From Leptogranulimonas caecicola (GTDB lineage Bacteria; Actinomycetota; Coriobacteriia; Coriobacteriales; Atopobiaceae): a stretch of 64,000 nucleotides of DNA. A program made the position numbers and the translations under genes. Positions 53,314 through 61,862 of the stretch are shown in pieces. A model generated the notes under the pieces. The model was not told where the DNA came from and did no database searches. It saw nothing but the letters and a program-made list of their open reading frames with translations. The stretch is taken from assembly GCF_023168405.1 (NCBI RefSeq), contig NZ_AP025285.1, positions 62,001 through 126,000 of the forward strand. The letters are read 5' to 3'. The first letter of the stretch is position 1; each line of letters starts with the position of its first letter.

Positions 53314-53446
53314 TCTCGTTATTAGAGGTCTGACTGCACTGGGGTTTTGCAAAACCCCAGTGCCGAAAGCCTTCTTATAACGAGATTTCCCTCAAAACGG
53401 GCTCATTTCCTTCGAAAACCATGCCGAAAGCCCTCTAATAACGAGA
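53314..53446. repeat. 133-nt palindromic element, family E
   Basis: The outer inverted pair is TCTCGTTATTAGAGG (53314-53328) with CCTCTAATAACGAGA (53432-53446). A perfect 26-nt palindrome lies at 53337-53362 (left arm CACTGGGGTTTTG). A direct repeat TGCCGAAAGCC-TATAACGAGA occurs at 53361-53385 and 53422-53446. A decayed relative sits at 11553-11578. The remainder to 53860 has no gene; it contains GC-rich CGCCGC-type low-complexity sequence. Confidence 0.85.
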
Positions 53447-53860
53447 TGGGCGCCCAGAGACAGCAACTCAACAGCCCGGCGCCCGCAACCTGACAACCTA
53501 GCGACGGCAACTCAGCAGCCCAGCGACGGACCCTTCCTGGCTCCCGCGCGCCGCTCAACCCTCCTTCCCAGTCATTCGTGGAGAAAACGAGACGAATTGG
53601 GCGAAAATACGACAAAATAATAGCAAGCGCAGTCCAACTGCGATAGAATCAGAGCCAGTAGGGGGGGCTTCTCGGCATCCCCGCCGCGTCGGTGCTCGCC
53701 GCATCGGCATCCCGCCGCACCGGACCCCCAGTGGCCCCGCCGCTTAGGCACCTCACAGGCTCACCGCGCCGGACCGCCATAGGTGTCCGCCGCGAGAGCG
53801 GCGCGCCCTGCGGCCCTGCTGCAAAACCCAAGGTACATCCCAACGCAACTCGGAGGCGCC

Positions 53861-56161
53861 ATGCTCACCCCGCGCACGCAAGCCATCAAAGACAGCCTAT
53901 TTGCCAAGTCTCGCGTCATCGACCTGGAGCGCGCCCTGCTCTATCAGGAGAGCTATGAGCAGACCCAGGGCGAGCCGGCCATCCTGTGCCGTGCAAAAGC
54001 GCTGGTGCATCTGCTGGAGAACCACGAGATCGTCATCGACGAGCACGACCTGTTCGCAGGCAACCGCACCCGCGAGCCCCGCGCCGGCGTGCTGTCGCCC
54101 GAGATGAGCCCCTACTGGATCCTGGACGAGCTGGATCAGTTCCCCGTGCGCCCGCAGGACCGCTTCGAGATGTCTGAAGCCGATAAAACCCTCTATCGCG
54201 ACCAGGTCTATCCCTTCTGGGCCGGGCAGAGCTTGAACGATTGGTATCGCGCGCACTTGGACCCCCAGGTGGCAGAGGCGCAGACCACCAAGGTGTTCGC
54301 GGTGGCCCAAACCGACAAGGGCCAAGGCCATATCATCCCCAACTTCCCAGTGCTCATGGAGCGCGGTTGGGCGGCGCTGCTGGAGGATGCAAGGCAGCAG
54401 CTGGCATCCCAGCCTGACAACCTGTTCTACCAGGCAGCGGTCATCGTCCTTGAGGGCACCATCGCCTACATCCGCCGCTACGAGTTCATCTGTCGCGACA
54501 AAGCCCAAGACCCTGCCACCTCGCCGGAGCGCGCACAAGAGCTGCAAGAGATGGCCGATATTCTCGGTAACTTGGCGCAGCGTGCCCCCCAAGACTTCCG
54601 TGAGGGCCTCCAGCAGCTCTGGCTGGCCGAGCTGGTCTGCGAGCACGAGTCCAACGCAAGCTCCATCTCGCTGGGCCGGGTGGACCAGTACCTCTGGCCG
54701 CTCTATCAGGCCTCCAAAGCCGCGGGCACAAGCGACGAGACCATCCGCGAGTGGCTCCAGGACTTCTACCTCAAGTGCAACACCATCGTGTTCGCCCGTT
54801 CCACGGAGAGCGCCAAGTTCTTCGCCGGATTCCCCTCGGGCCTCAACATCGTGGTGGGCGGCGTGGACGCGATGGGCCAGGATGCCACCAACGAGCTCTC
54901 CAGCCTGCTGTTAGACGTGCAAAACGACACCCGCCTGCCCCAGCCCAACCTCTCGCTGCGCATGCATGCCCAAACGCCGGCGTCGCTGCTTCATGAGGCG
55001 GCCCAGGTCATCCGCCTGGGCGACGGCATGCCCCAGGTCTTCAACGACGAGGTCAACATCCTGTCCTTCGTGAACCGCGGCATCTCGCTGGAGGACGCCC
55101 GCGACTACGGCGTGGTGGGGTGCGTAGAACTCTCCATCCCCGGCGCCATGTACGGCCTGCACGACATCTCCATGTTCAATATGGTGCGCTGCCTGGAGAT
55201 CGCCCTGCACGAGAACCCCCAGGGCTTCGCCACCTTCGACGAGCTCATCGACGCTACCGAGAAGGTCATCGACCGCTACGTGGGGCTCATGGTTCGCGGG
55301 TGCAACACCTGCGACGAGGCTCACGCCGCCACCTCTCCCACGCCGCTGCTCTCCTGCCTCATCAACGACTGCATGGAAAACGGGCAAGACCTCACTGCCG
55401 GCGGCGCGCGCTACAACCCCTCCGGCGTCCAGGGCGTGGGCACCGCTAACCTGGCAGACTCTTTGGAGGTCATCCGCCAGGCGGTCTTCGAGGAGCAGCT
55501 GCTCACCTTGCCCCAGCTCGTCGCCATGCTGGACCGCGACTGGACCGGCGAGGGCGACGAGGTCTGGCGCCAGCGCTTCATCAACCGCTATCCCAAGTAC
55601 GGCAACGACGTGGACCAGGTAGACGAGCTGGGCGCCCGCCTGCTCTCCCACTACGGCCACGAGGTGGCCGGCTACACCAATCCCCGCGGCGGCCACTTCC
55701 AGCCGGGTTCCTACACCGTGAGCGCCCACATCCCGCTGGGCGAGGCCTGCGGCGCCACCCCCGACGGCCGCCATGCCCACGAGCAGCTGGCCGACGGCGG
55801 CCTTTCCCCCATGGTGGGCCGCGACACCAACGGCCCCACGGCAAGCCTGCGCTCGGTGTCCAAGCTGGACAACGCGCTGGATTCCAACGGGTCCCTGCTC
55901 AACGTCAAGTTCTCCCCGGCCACTCTAGCCGGCGAGGAGGGCCTGGCCAAGATGGCCGCCTACCTCAAGGCCTTCTCGCGCTACAAGATCCAGCACATCC
56001 AGTTCAACGTGGTTGACCGCGCCACCCTCCTGGACGCCCAGAAGCATCCCGAGAACCACAAAGACCTGGTGGTGCGCGTCGCCGGCTACTCCGCCATGTT
56101 CGTGGAGCTGGCCCGCGGCATCCAGGACGACATCATCAACCGGAGCGAGCATGTGCTCTAA
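53861..56161 (+). CDS. glycyl radical enzyme, PflD/YbiW-like
   Basis: A 766-aa glycyl radical enzyme. The active-site Cys is in VVGCVELSIPG (about residue 425), with the single-Cys GCVE pattern of lyases/dehydratases rather than the double Cys of pyruvate formate-lyase. The C-terminal RVAGYSAMF carries the radical Gly. ATG at 53861 follows CGGAGG. Its activase overlaps its 3' end and an FSA-type aldolase follows. That trio, also known next to E. coli PflD, suggests a sugar-phosphate substrate; I recall recent work assigning such enzymes to 1,5-anhydroglucitol-6-phosphate. The substrate is not proven by the sequence. Confidence 0.88.
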   Translation: MLTPRTQAIKDSLFAKSRVIDLERALLYQESYEQTQGEPAILCRAKALVHLLENHEIVIDEHDLFAGNRTREPRAGVLSPEMSPYWILDELDQFPVRPQDRFEMSEADKTLYRDQVYPFWAGQSLNDWYRAHLDPQVAEAQTTKVFAVAQTDKGQGHIIPNFPVLMERGWAALLEDARQQLASQPDNLFYQAAVIVLEGTIAYIRRYEFICRDKAQDPATSPERAQELQEMADILGNLAQRAPQDFREGLQQLWLAELVCEHESNASSISLGRVDQYLWPLYQASKAAGTSDETIREWLQDFYLKCNTIVFARSTESAKFFAGFPSGLNIVVGGVDAMGQDATNELSSLLLDVQNDTRLPQPNLSLRMHAQTPASLLHEAAQVIRLGDGMPQVFNDEVNILSFVNRGISLEDARDYGVVGCVELSIPGAMYGLHDISMFNMVRCLEIALHENPQGFATFDELIDATEKVIDRYVGLMVRGCNTCDEAHAATSPTPLLSCLINDCMENGQDLTAGGARYNPSGVQGVGTANLADSLEVIRQAVFEEQLLTLPQLVAMLDRDWTGEGDEVWRQRFINRYPKYGNDVDQVDELGARLLSHYGHEVAGYTNPRGGHFQPGSYTVSAHIPLGEACGATPDGRHAHEQLADGGLSPMVGRDTNGPTASLRSVSKLDNALDSNGSLLNVKFSPATLAGEEGLAKMAAYLKAFSRYKIQHIQFNVVDRATLLDAQKHPENHKDLVVRVAGYSAMFVELARGIQDDIINRSEHVL

Positions 56162-57113
56162 GCCCGTGTTCGCAACCCCTGCCGCCCCCCGCAGCTCGCA
56201 GGCAGATCCCAACATTCCCCCAGCTCCCGCACCCTCTGTGCCCCAAGCTGCCGAGAAGCCCGCCTACCTCACTGCCCCCATCACCAATGTGCAGCGCTAC
56301 TCCCTGCACGACGGCGGCGGCATCCGCACCACGGTCTTCTTGAAGGGCTGCCCCTTCAAGTGCCCCTGGTGCTGCAACCCCGAGAACCTCTCGAGCACGC
56401 CCGAGGTCTCCTTCAAGGAGTCCCTCTGCATGGGCTGCACCCCCAAAGCCCCAGGCGAAAGGCTCTGCTCCACCCCGCCCGAGCTCTGTCCCACCGGCGC
56501 CAAGACGCTCTTGGGCGTGCCGCGCACACCGGAGGACATGGCTCAGGAGGTGCTGCGCGACGCCGTGCTCTTCGAGGAGTCTGACGGCGGCGTCACTGCC
56601 TCCGGCGGAGAGGCGCTGCTCTGGGCAGACTGGCTTGTCGCCTTCTTTGGCCGCATCAAAAAGGCGGCCATGAAGACGGCCCTGGAGACCACGCTGGCGG
56701 TGAAGGCGCCACGCCTCCAAGACCTCGCCATTGTCTGCGACCTCTGGCTGGTAGACTTCAAGATCGCAGACCAACAGCGCTCCCTGGACCTCATTGGCGT
56801 CGACCCTCAGATCCGCGACGCCCAGCTCCAGGAGCTTTTGGCAAGCGGGGCGCGGGTGGTGGCGCGCATGCCCATCATCCCAAGGTTCACCGACGACCCC
56901 GCCAATGTGGCCGCCAACCTGGACCGTATTCGCGAGCTGGGCATCGGCCGAGTGGACATCCTGCCCTTCCATCAGCTGGGCAGCGGCAAGTACGACGCCG
57001 TAGGGCGCTCCTATGGCCTGGGAGACCTGGCCGCCCTCACAGACGACCAGGTGGCCTGGATTGTGGAGGAAGCGTCTAAAAGAGGGCTCAAAGCAACCCT
57101 CCACGGCGAATAA
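56151..57113 (+). CDS. glycyl radical enzyme activase (radical SAM)
   Basis: A 320-aa radical SAM enzyme that installs the glycyl radical on the preceding enzyme. The cluster motif CPFKCPWC (CX3CX2C) follows GGGIRTTVFLKG, and TASGGEALL is the SAM-binding GGE. A shortened Cys-bearing insert (SLCMGC, ELCPTGA) may hold one auxiliary cluster where relatives have two. ATG at 56151 lies within the GRE gene, overlapping it by 11 bases, with GGAG upstream. A Pro/Ala-rich extension of about 40 residues precedes the core, which is unusual. Confidence 0.9.
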   Translation: MCSKPVFATPAAPRSSQADPNIPPAPAPSVPQAAEKPAYLTAPITNVQRYSLHDGGGIRTTVFLKGCPFKCPWCCNPENLSSTPEVSFKESLCMGCTPKAPGERLCSTPPELCPTGAKTLLGVPRTPEDMAQEVLRDAVLFEESDGGVTASGGEALLWADWLVAFFGRIKKAAMKTALETTLAVKAPRLQDLAIVCDLWLVDFKIADQQRSLDLIGVDPQIRDAQLQELLASGARVVARMPIIPRFTDDPANVAANLDRIRELGIGRVDILPFHQLGSGKYDAVGRSYGLGDLAALTDDQVAWIVEEASKRGLKATLHGE

Positions 57114-57262
57114 GCGCCTGTTACTGATATCCCTGATTCCCTTAAAACCCCGACAGCCAGCCTGCAACCTAGGCCCGCTAGACTAGATTCAAAGAGTTTT
57201 CAACCGGTGTACACGCGTGTTGCCGCAGAGGAGAGCGCGCATAAACAATGAAAGGATTTACC

Positions 57263-57937
57263 ATGGAACTCATTCTGGACACCGCCGATCTCGAGGCTAT
57301 CCGCGAGCTCAACGACCTCTACGCTGTCGATGGCGTGACCACCAACCCCACCATCATCACCAAGAGCGGTAAGTCCTTCGAGGAGATTCGCGACGGCCTG
57401 ATGGAGATCCTCTCCCCCGAGCAGAAGCTCTTCATCCAGGTGGTAGCCACCGACTTCGACGGCATCATGGCCGAGGCCCGCTACATCTGCTCCCTGCGCC
57501 CCGAGAACACCTACGTCAAGATCCCCGTCACCCGTGACGGCATGCGCGCCATCAAGGCCTGCAAGGCCGAGGGCATGGGCGTCCTGGCCACCGCCATCTA
57601 CTCTGCCAGCCAGGGCTTCATGGCTGCCAAGAACGGCGCCGACTACCTGGCTCCCTACGTCAACCGCATGTGCAACCTGGGCGACGGCGTAGGCGAGGTC
57701 GTGCGTCTGCAGGCCATGCTCGAGCAGGCCAAGCTCCCCACCAAGATCCTGGCCGCTTCCTTCAAGAACGTGGAGCAGGTCAACGAGCTTCTGGAGAACG
57801 GCATCGAGGCCGTGACCATTCCCGTGGACGTGGCCTTCAACATGCTGGACATCCCCTCCACTCCCATGGCCGTGGATGACTTCACCCGCAACTGGCAGGC
57901 TGCCTACGGCCGCACCACCCTGTTGTCCGCCGAGTAG
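57263..57937 (+). CDS. fructose-6-phosphate aldolase-like protein (FSA/TalC family)
   Basis: A 224-aa aldolase: MELILDTADLEAI, VDGVTTNPTII, YVKIPVTRDG with the Schiff-base Lys (about 86), and ASQGFMAAKNGADYLAPYVNRM. FSA-type enzymes cleave or form fructose-6-phosphate and 1-deoxy analogs using hydroxyacetone-type donors. Placed 150 bases after the activase, it probably cleaves the glycyl radical enzyme's product. Start at 57263 follows GAAAGGA. Terminator at 58072-58106. A close paralog lies at 60623. Confidence 0.9.
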   Translation: MELILDTADLEAIRELNDLYAVDGVTTNPTIITKSGKSFEEIRDGLMEILSPEQKLFIQVVATDFDGIMAEARYICSLRPENTYVKIPVTRDGMRAIKACKAEGMGVLATAIYSASQGFMAAKNGADYLAPYVNRMCNLGDGVGEVVRLQAMLEQAKLPTKILAASFKNVEQVNELLENGIEAVTIPVDVAFNMLDIPSTPMAVDDFTRNWQAAYGRTTLLSAE

Positions 57938-58071
57938 CCCCTCCATTGACCCCCTTCGCAGCGCGCGGGCATCACTCTGGCTTCCTTACCGAGAATAGCC
58001 CCGCCTAGGCGTGCGGCTTTCTCCTGCCGTCCTGAGCCGCTGTTAAATCGCAACTATATATAAGTTTGCGC

Positions 58072-58106
58072 AAGAGTCCCGACGCCCTATGGCGTGGGAC
58101 TCTTTT
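58072..58106 (+). terminator. terminator of the FSA-like gene
   Basis: AAGAGTCCC-ACGCC pairs with GGCGT-GGGACTCTT, followed by TTTC. Confidence 0.88.
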
Positions 58107-59450
58107 TCATGCCCAAAGTCACGCTGCAAGTCGATGCCAGGCGCCGCTATAGCTGCTATATTCGCCGTCACCGGCGAGGTGGGCCCCGGCGTGGGTGGGC
58201 CGGTGGAGAATACCTACTCCATCAAGTGGGACGGCACTGCCAAAGAGACCAACTACACCGTCTCTGAGAATCTGGGCACCCTCCAGATCACTAGACGCCC
58301 AGTTGTCGTAACCGCTAACGATGCAGGCAAGATCTATGGTGATCAGGACCCAGAGCTCACCGCTACCCCAGGTGCTGCCGAAGGTAATGAGAACTCTGGT
58401 CTTGTAGGCAACGAGACGGTCGAGTTCACAGTCTCTCGTGAGACTGGCGAGAATGCCGGTAGCTATGTAATTACGGCTTCCGGTGCAGAGAACCAGGGAA
58501 ACTATGTGTTGACCATCGTGCCCGGCATCTTCACCATCGTCAACTCCGGCGAGAACATCGTCACTGGTGTGAACTTGGCCGGTGCTCAGGGCACTACCAA
58601 GATGTACGATGGCACGGCCTCGACGATTACTGCCACTGCTGCAGTGTCTGGCTCTACCTTCGAGTACTCGCTCGATGGAACCACCTGGACTTCTGAGGTG
58701 CCCTCCTTCACCAACGCCGGTACTTATCCGGTATGGGTGCGTGCCAACGCGGCTAACTACGACACCACTCCTGCAGTGCGTGCCACGGTTACCATCACTC
58801 CGGCTCCTGTGACCATCACGGTTGCAAATGCGACCAAAGTGGCGGGACAGGCAGACCCCGTCTTCCTAGGCGTGGTATCCGGTCTCGTCAATGAGAGCGA
58901 TCTAGGCATCGTGCGTTACTACCGCACCAACGATGCCGAGGCAGTAGGCACGTATCCCAACGTCCTCTCCGCTACCTTCACTGCTAACCCCAACTATGTG
59001 GTAAGCGTCCAGACCGGTACCTTCACCATCACGGCGCTGCCTGCTCCGGTCTTCCCGGCTCCCACTACGCCTGCAACTCCGGGTATCACCCCTGCTGGCC
59101 CGGCAGCTCCTGCTGGTCCTGCCGCCCCTGGTGGCGGTCCCGCAGCTGCGGTAGCTATCAATGATGCCCCTACACCTCTGGCAGAAACCCCTGCGGCGGA
59201 GCCTGAGGAGACCATCATCGCCGATGACGCGGTGCCTATGGCAGCTGCCCCCGAGCACGAGCAAGAGTGCTGGGTTCACATGGTGATGATCGCAGGCATC
59301 GTGCTCACCCTCATCTATGCTGCCGCAGTGGCTGTGCGCCGCATGAGCTTCACCAACAAGCTCAAGGGGCGCGAGGATGACTTCACCGGCGAAGGCACCG
59401 ATGCCGAGGATTACCCTGAGACCTCCGGCATGACCCCCACCATCGGGTAA
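58089..59450 (+). pseudogene. 3' remnant of a surface protein with MBG/Ig-like domains
   Basis: The open frame begins inside the preceding terminator hairpin and lacks a signal peptide and ribosome site. Coding similarity starts abruptly in mid-domain at VTGEVGPGVGGPVENTY. Three MBG/Ig-like repeats follow (ITRRPVVVTANDAGKIYGDQDP, KMYDGTAS, ITPAPVTITVANATKVAGQADP), then a Pro/Ala-rich stretch and a membrane anchor (MIAGIVLTLIYAAAVAV) with a basic-acidic tail. It looks like the 3' part of a large adhesin-like gene whose 5' part was lost or lies elsewhere. It may be a silent cassette. Confidence 0.7.
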
Positions 59451-59474
59451 TAGAGAAGGAGGGGGAATAGACTC

Positions 59475-59998
59475 ATGAAAAAGAGCAACATCGTTGTCTT
59501 CACTATCGCCGCAGTGGTGTCGGTGTTCCTGCTGGGACTCTGGTTCTTCCTGGGCTTCAACCAGATCGACTCGCCCCTCGACCTGGTGGTCTCTGTCATC
59601 TGGTGGGTTGCCATCGTTGTCTCGGTGCTTGCCATCGGCAAGGTGGAGAGCAACCGTCGCGAGAAGATCCGCTGGGGGACGGCCAGCTGTTCAACAGCGA
59701 GAGCGGCCTTGTGGCTGCTACCCCTGGCATGCCCCTCATGGACAGCGTCCAAAACATCGTCGAGAACTTGGACTACGGTTTTGAGATGCAGGACTTCCCT
59801 GAGAAAAGCGAGTTCATCCCTCGCTTGTTGGTCCGTACTACTCAGTACAAGAGCCAAAAGCAGGAGGACTTATCTCAGTCCCACGGGCACTCGCAGGACC
59901 AGGTGACCTGGGAGGGCGAAGTGCTCTTTCCCAACTCCTCTAGGGCGCGCAAGTTCACCTCTCCAGAGGAGCTGCAGTCTTTGCTGAGCATCGTGTAG
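59475..59998 (+). pseudogene. small membrane protein of the surface-protein locus, frameshifted at a G5 run
   Basis: ATG at 59475 (ribosome site AGAAGGAGGG) encodes two membrane segments (VVFTIAAVVSVFLLGLWFFLG and LVVSVIWWVAIVVSVLAIG) up to SNRREKIRW. Downstream of the G run at 59676-59680 the sensible frame is the next one: DGQLFNSESGLVAATPG through EGEVLFPNSSRARKFTSPEE to the stop at 59998. One added (or two removed) G restores a protein of about 174 aa. It directly follows the surface-protein remnant, so both may be decaying together. The family is unknown to me beyond co-occurrence with such adhesins. Confidence 0.7.
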
Positions 59999-60046
59999 AG
60001 ACTGTGATACCTGTGCTAGCTGGCATTGGCTAGACCCCCGTTACTA

Positions 60047-60082
60047 GGGCGGCTCACGATTGTGCGTGAGCCGCCCTTTTTT
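60047..60082 (+). terminator. terminator of the surface-protein locus
   Basis: GGGCGGCTCAC (60047-60057) and GTGAGCCGCCC (60066-60076), then T6. A second stem, AAAGGAGCT/AGCTCCTTT, lies at about 60107-60142. Confidence 0.92.
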
Positions 60083-60223
60083 AAAGGAGTACAATAGTTA
60101 AAACAGTAAAGGAGCTATGAAGAGGCCTTTAAAAGCTCCTTTAGAAGGGTCGCCCATAGAAGCGTTTGAGGTGTGTCTAGGTTTGTCATCTGGGTACTGC
60201 GGTTGATCTGCAAGGGAGGAGCC

Positions 60224-60481
60224 ATGAACTTCTCGGCACCGGTAAGAAACTTGCTATTGCTGTCCAGTGTGGCTCTTGCGATGGGTTTGCTTATTCAGGC
60301 TCCGTGGCCGTCTCGTCTGTTAGTTGTTTTGGGACTTGGTGCGTGGGTAGCGGCCATGGATGTGAGTGCGCGGAAGACGCCCATTGGGTCGGGGCGAATC
60401 CTCGCTCGGGTGATAGAGGGTATCGCGCTGGCGCTGCTGGTGGGATGGCTGGGGTTTATCGGTAGCCTATTGGGGTCTTGA
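60224..60481 (+). CDS. small membrane protein, unknown function
   Basis: An 85-aa protein starting at an ATG preceded by GGGAGGAGCC. Three hydrophobic segments (LLLLSSVALAMGLLIQ, LLVVLGLGAWVAAMDV, GIALALLVGWLGFIGSLLG) fill nearly the whole chain. No family was recognised. It stands between the surface-protein remnants and the second FSA-like gene. Confidence 0.6.
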   Translation: MNFSAPVRNLLLLSSVALAMGLLIQAPWPSRLLVVLGLGAWVAAMDVSARKTPIGSGRILARVIEGIALALLVGWLGFIGSLLGS

Positions 60482-60622
60482 GCTTGGCAGAGGCCAAGAA
60501 ACGGTGGCTTTTGGGTCCCCCATATATCGATAGAGGCCCATAATAGGGGAGTGTTGAAGAGAGACGGGCGCGCTTGGTCGTCTGTGGGCGGGTTGGCGTA
60601 TGCGTGGGAAAGGGGAGCGGCT

Positions 60623-61288
60623 ATGGAGCTGATTCTTGATACTGCAGACCTTGATGAGATTAAGAAGCTGGGAGCGATGCTCTCGGTGGATGGCGTGACC
60701 ACCAACCCCACCATCATCGCCCAGAGCGGCAAGACCTTTGACGAGGTGCGAGATTCGCTCTTTGCGCTGCTCGAGCCGGAGCAAAAGGTGTTCTTCCAGG
60801 TGATCTCCACCGACTACGAGGGCATCATGGAGGAGGCGCGCTACATCGCGTCGCTGCGCGAGAGCAACATCTTCGCCAAGATCCCTGCCACCCATGACGG
60901 TCTTAGAGCGGTGAAGGATTGCGTGGCCGAGGGGATCCATGTGCTGTGCACGGCTATCAGCTCTGCCAGCCAGGGCTTTATGGCCGCTAAAAACGGTGCC
61001 GATTACCTGGCGATCTATATTAACCGTATGTCCAATCAGGGGGACGGCGTCGAGGAGACGGTGCTTCTGCAGACCATGCTGGACGCTGCCGGTCTGCCCA
61101 CCAAGGTCATGGGCGCATCCCTCAAGAACGCATGGCAGATCAACCAGCTCATCGCCCACGGCATCGATGCCGTGACGCTGCCGGTGCCGCTGGTCTACTC
61201 GATGATCGACCAGCCGGGCACCATAGCCGCGCGCGACGTGTTCAACGACAACTGGGAGCACGCCTTTGGCAGGCGCACGCTGTGCTAG
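60623..61288 (+). CDS. second fructose-6-phosphate aldolase-like protein
   Basis: A 221-aa close paralog of the protein at 57263-57937, sharing MELILDTADL, VDGVTTNPTII, the Schiff-base context AKIPATHDG, and ASQGFMAAKNGADYLAIYINRM. ATG at 60623 follows GAAAGGGGAGCGG. No glycyl radical enzyme adjoins this copy. The two copies flank the surface-protein remnants, which suggests a local duplication with later insertion or rearrangement. Confidence 0.88.
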   Translation: MELILDTADLDEIKKLGAMLSVDGVTTNPTIIAQSGKTFDEVRDSLFALLEPEQKVFFQVISTDYEGIMEEARYIASLRESNIFAKIPATHDGLRAVKDCVAEGIHVLCTAISSASQGFMAAKNGADYLAIYINRMSNQGDGVEETVLLQTMLDAAGLPTKVMGASLKNAWQINQLIAHGIDAVTLPVPLVYSMIDQPGTIAARDVFNDNWEHAFGRRTLC

Positions 61289-61555
61289 GGCTATTTGACC
61301 TTTGTGAGGATGCAGATACCACCTATCTCTAAGGCTGGGGAAGTCGTAACTTTAGAGGTAGGGGTATTATTTGTCTGGGAACCCCTAGATTTGATTTGTG
61401 TCTGCCTGAGGGGCATGGGCTTCTCGGCTGCTACGGGTTTTTCGGCCACTAGAGTGCGTGAGGCCTTGGTAAGATTTGTGCGAGCGGAGCTAGTTCGGCA
61501 GCTGATGGCTTACGTAGATGGTTTACGTAGAAGGTTGTTGTAAGGCTGTGGCCGC
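61289..61555. other. gap between FSA-like gene and repeat B
   Basis: No supported gene. CTTCTCGGCT (61420) and a TTTTTCGGCC stretch (61438) are variants of the recurrent word. TTACGTAGATGGTTTACGTAG near 61510 is a short direct repeat. Confidence 0.4.
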
Positions 61556-61668
61556 TTCAGTGAGTGGGCGTTGGTGCTTCAGTGAGTAGAATTGCGCGCA
61601 CTGAAGTTCGTTGAGTGCCAAAACTGCTCACTGAAAGCTGCATGACCGCTCACTGAGCACGCTAATCA
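61556..61668. repeat. 113-nt palindromic element, family B, left copy
   Basis: Copies of the word CAGTGAG and its complement CTCACTG alternate along the element: TTCAGTGAGT, TTCAGTGAGT, GCACTGAA, GCTCACTGAA and GCTCACTGAGC, ending in GCTAATCA. The copy at 62952-63064 has the same length and orientation; by hand 83 of 113 positions match, with the words conserved and the spacers changed. Confidence 0.9.
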
Positions 61669-61862
61669 GTAAAGCACGTGTCTAATTAGCAAAGCACGTG
61701 TCCATTGAAGGATTCACGGGCGCTCATTGGATCCGTGAATACAGATTCTCTCTCGCCTTCGGTGTTGGATGGGGTGAGGGTGTGTTTTAGACGCGTATTT
61801 AAGTTGTGCGTCTTGGGAAGAGCTGCGTTTCTTCCAGGCACTTCTTCGGGAAAGGAGGATCT

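Noticed and set aside
53314-53446. CRISPR-like array
   Set aside because: Repeats here and in families A-D are palindromic, in both orientations and unevenly spaced, without unique spacers of constant length.
61295-61543. An 82-codon frame after the second FSA-like gene
   Set aside because: No ribosome site, no recognisable pattern, and it includes variants of the recurrent non-coding word.
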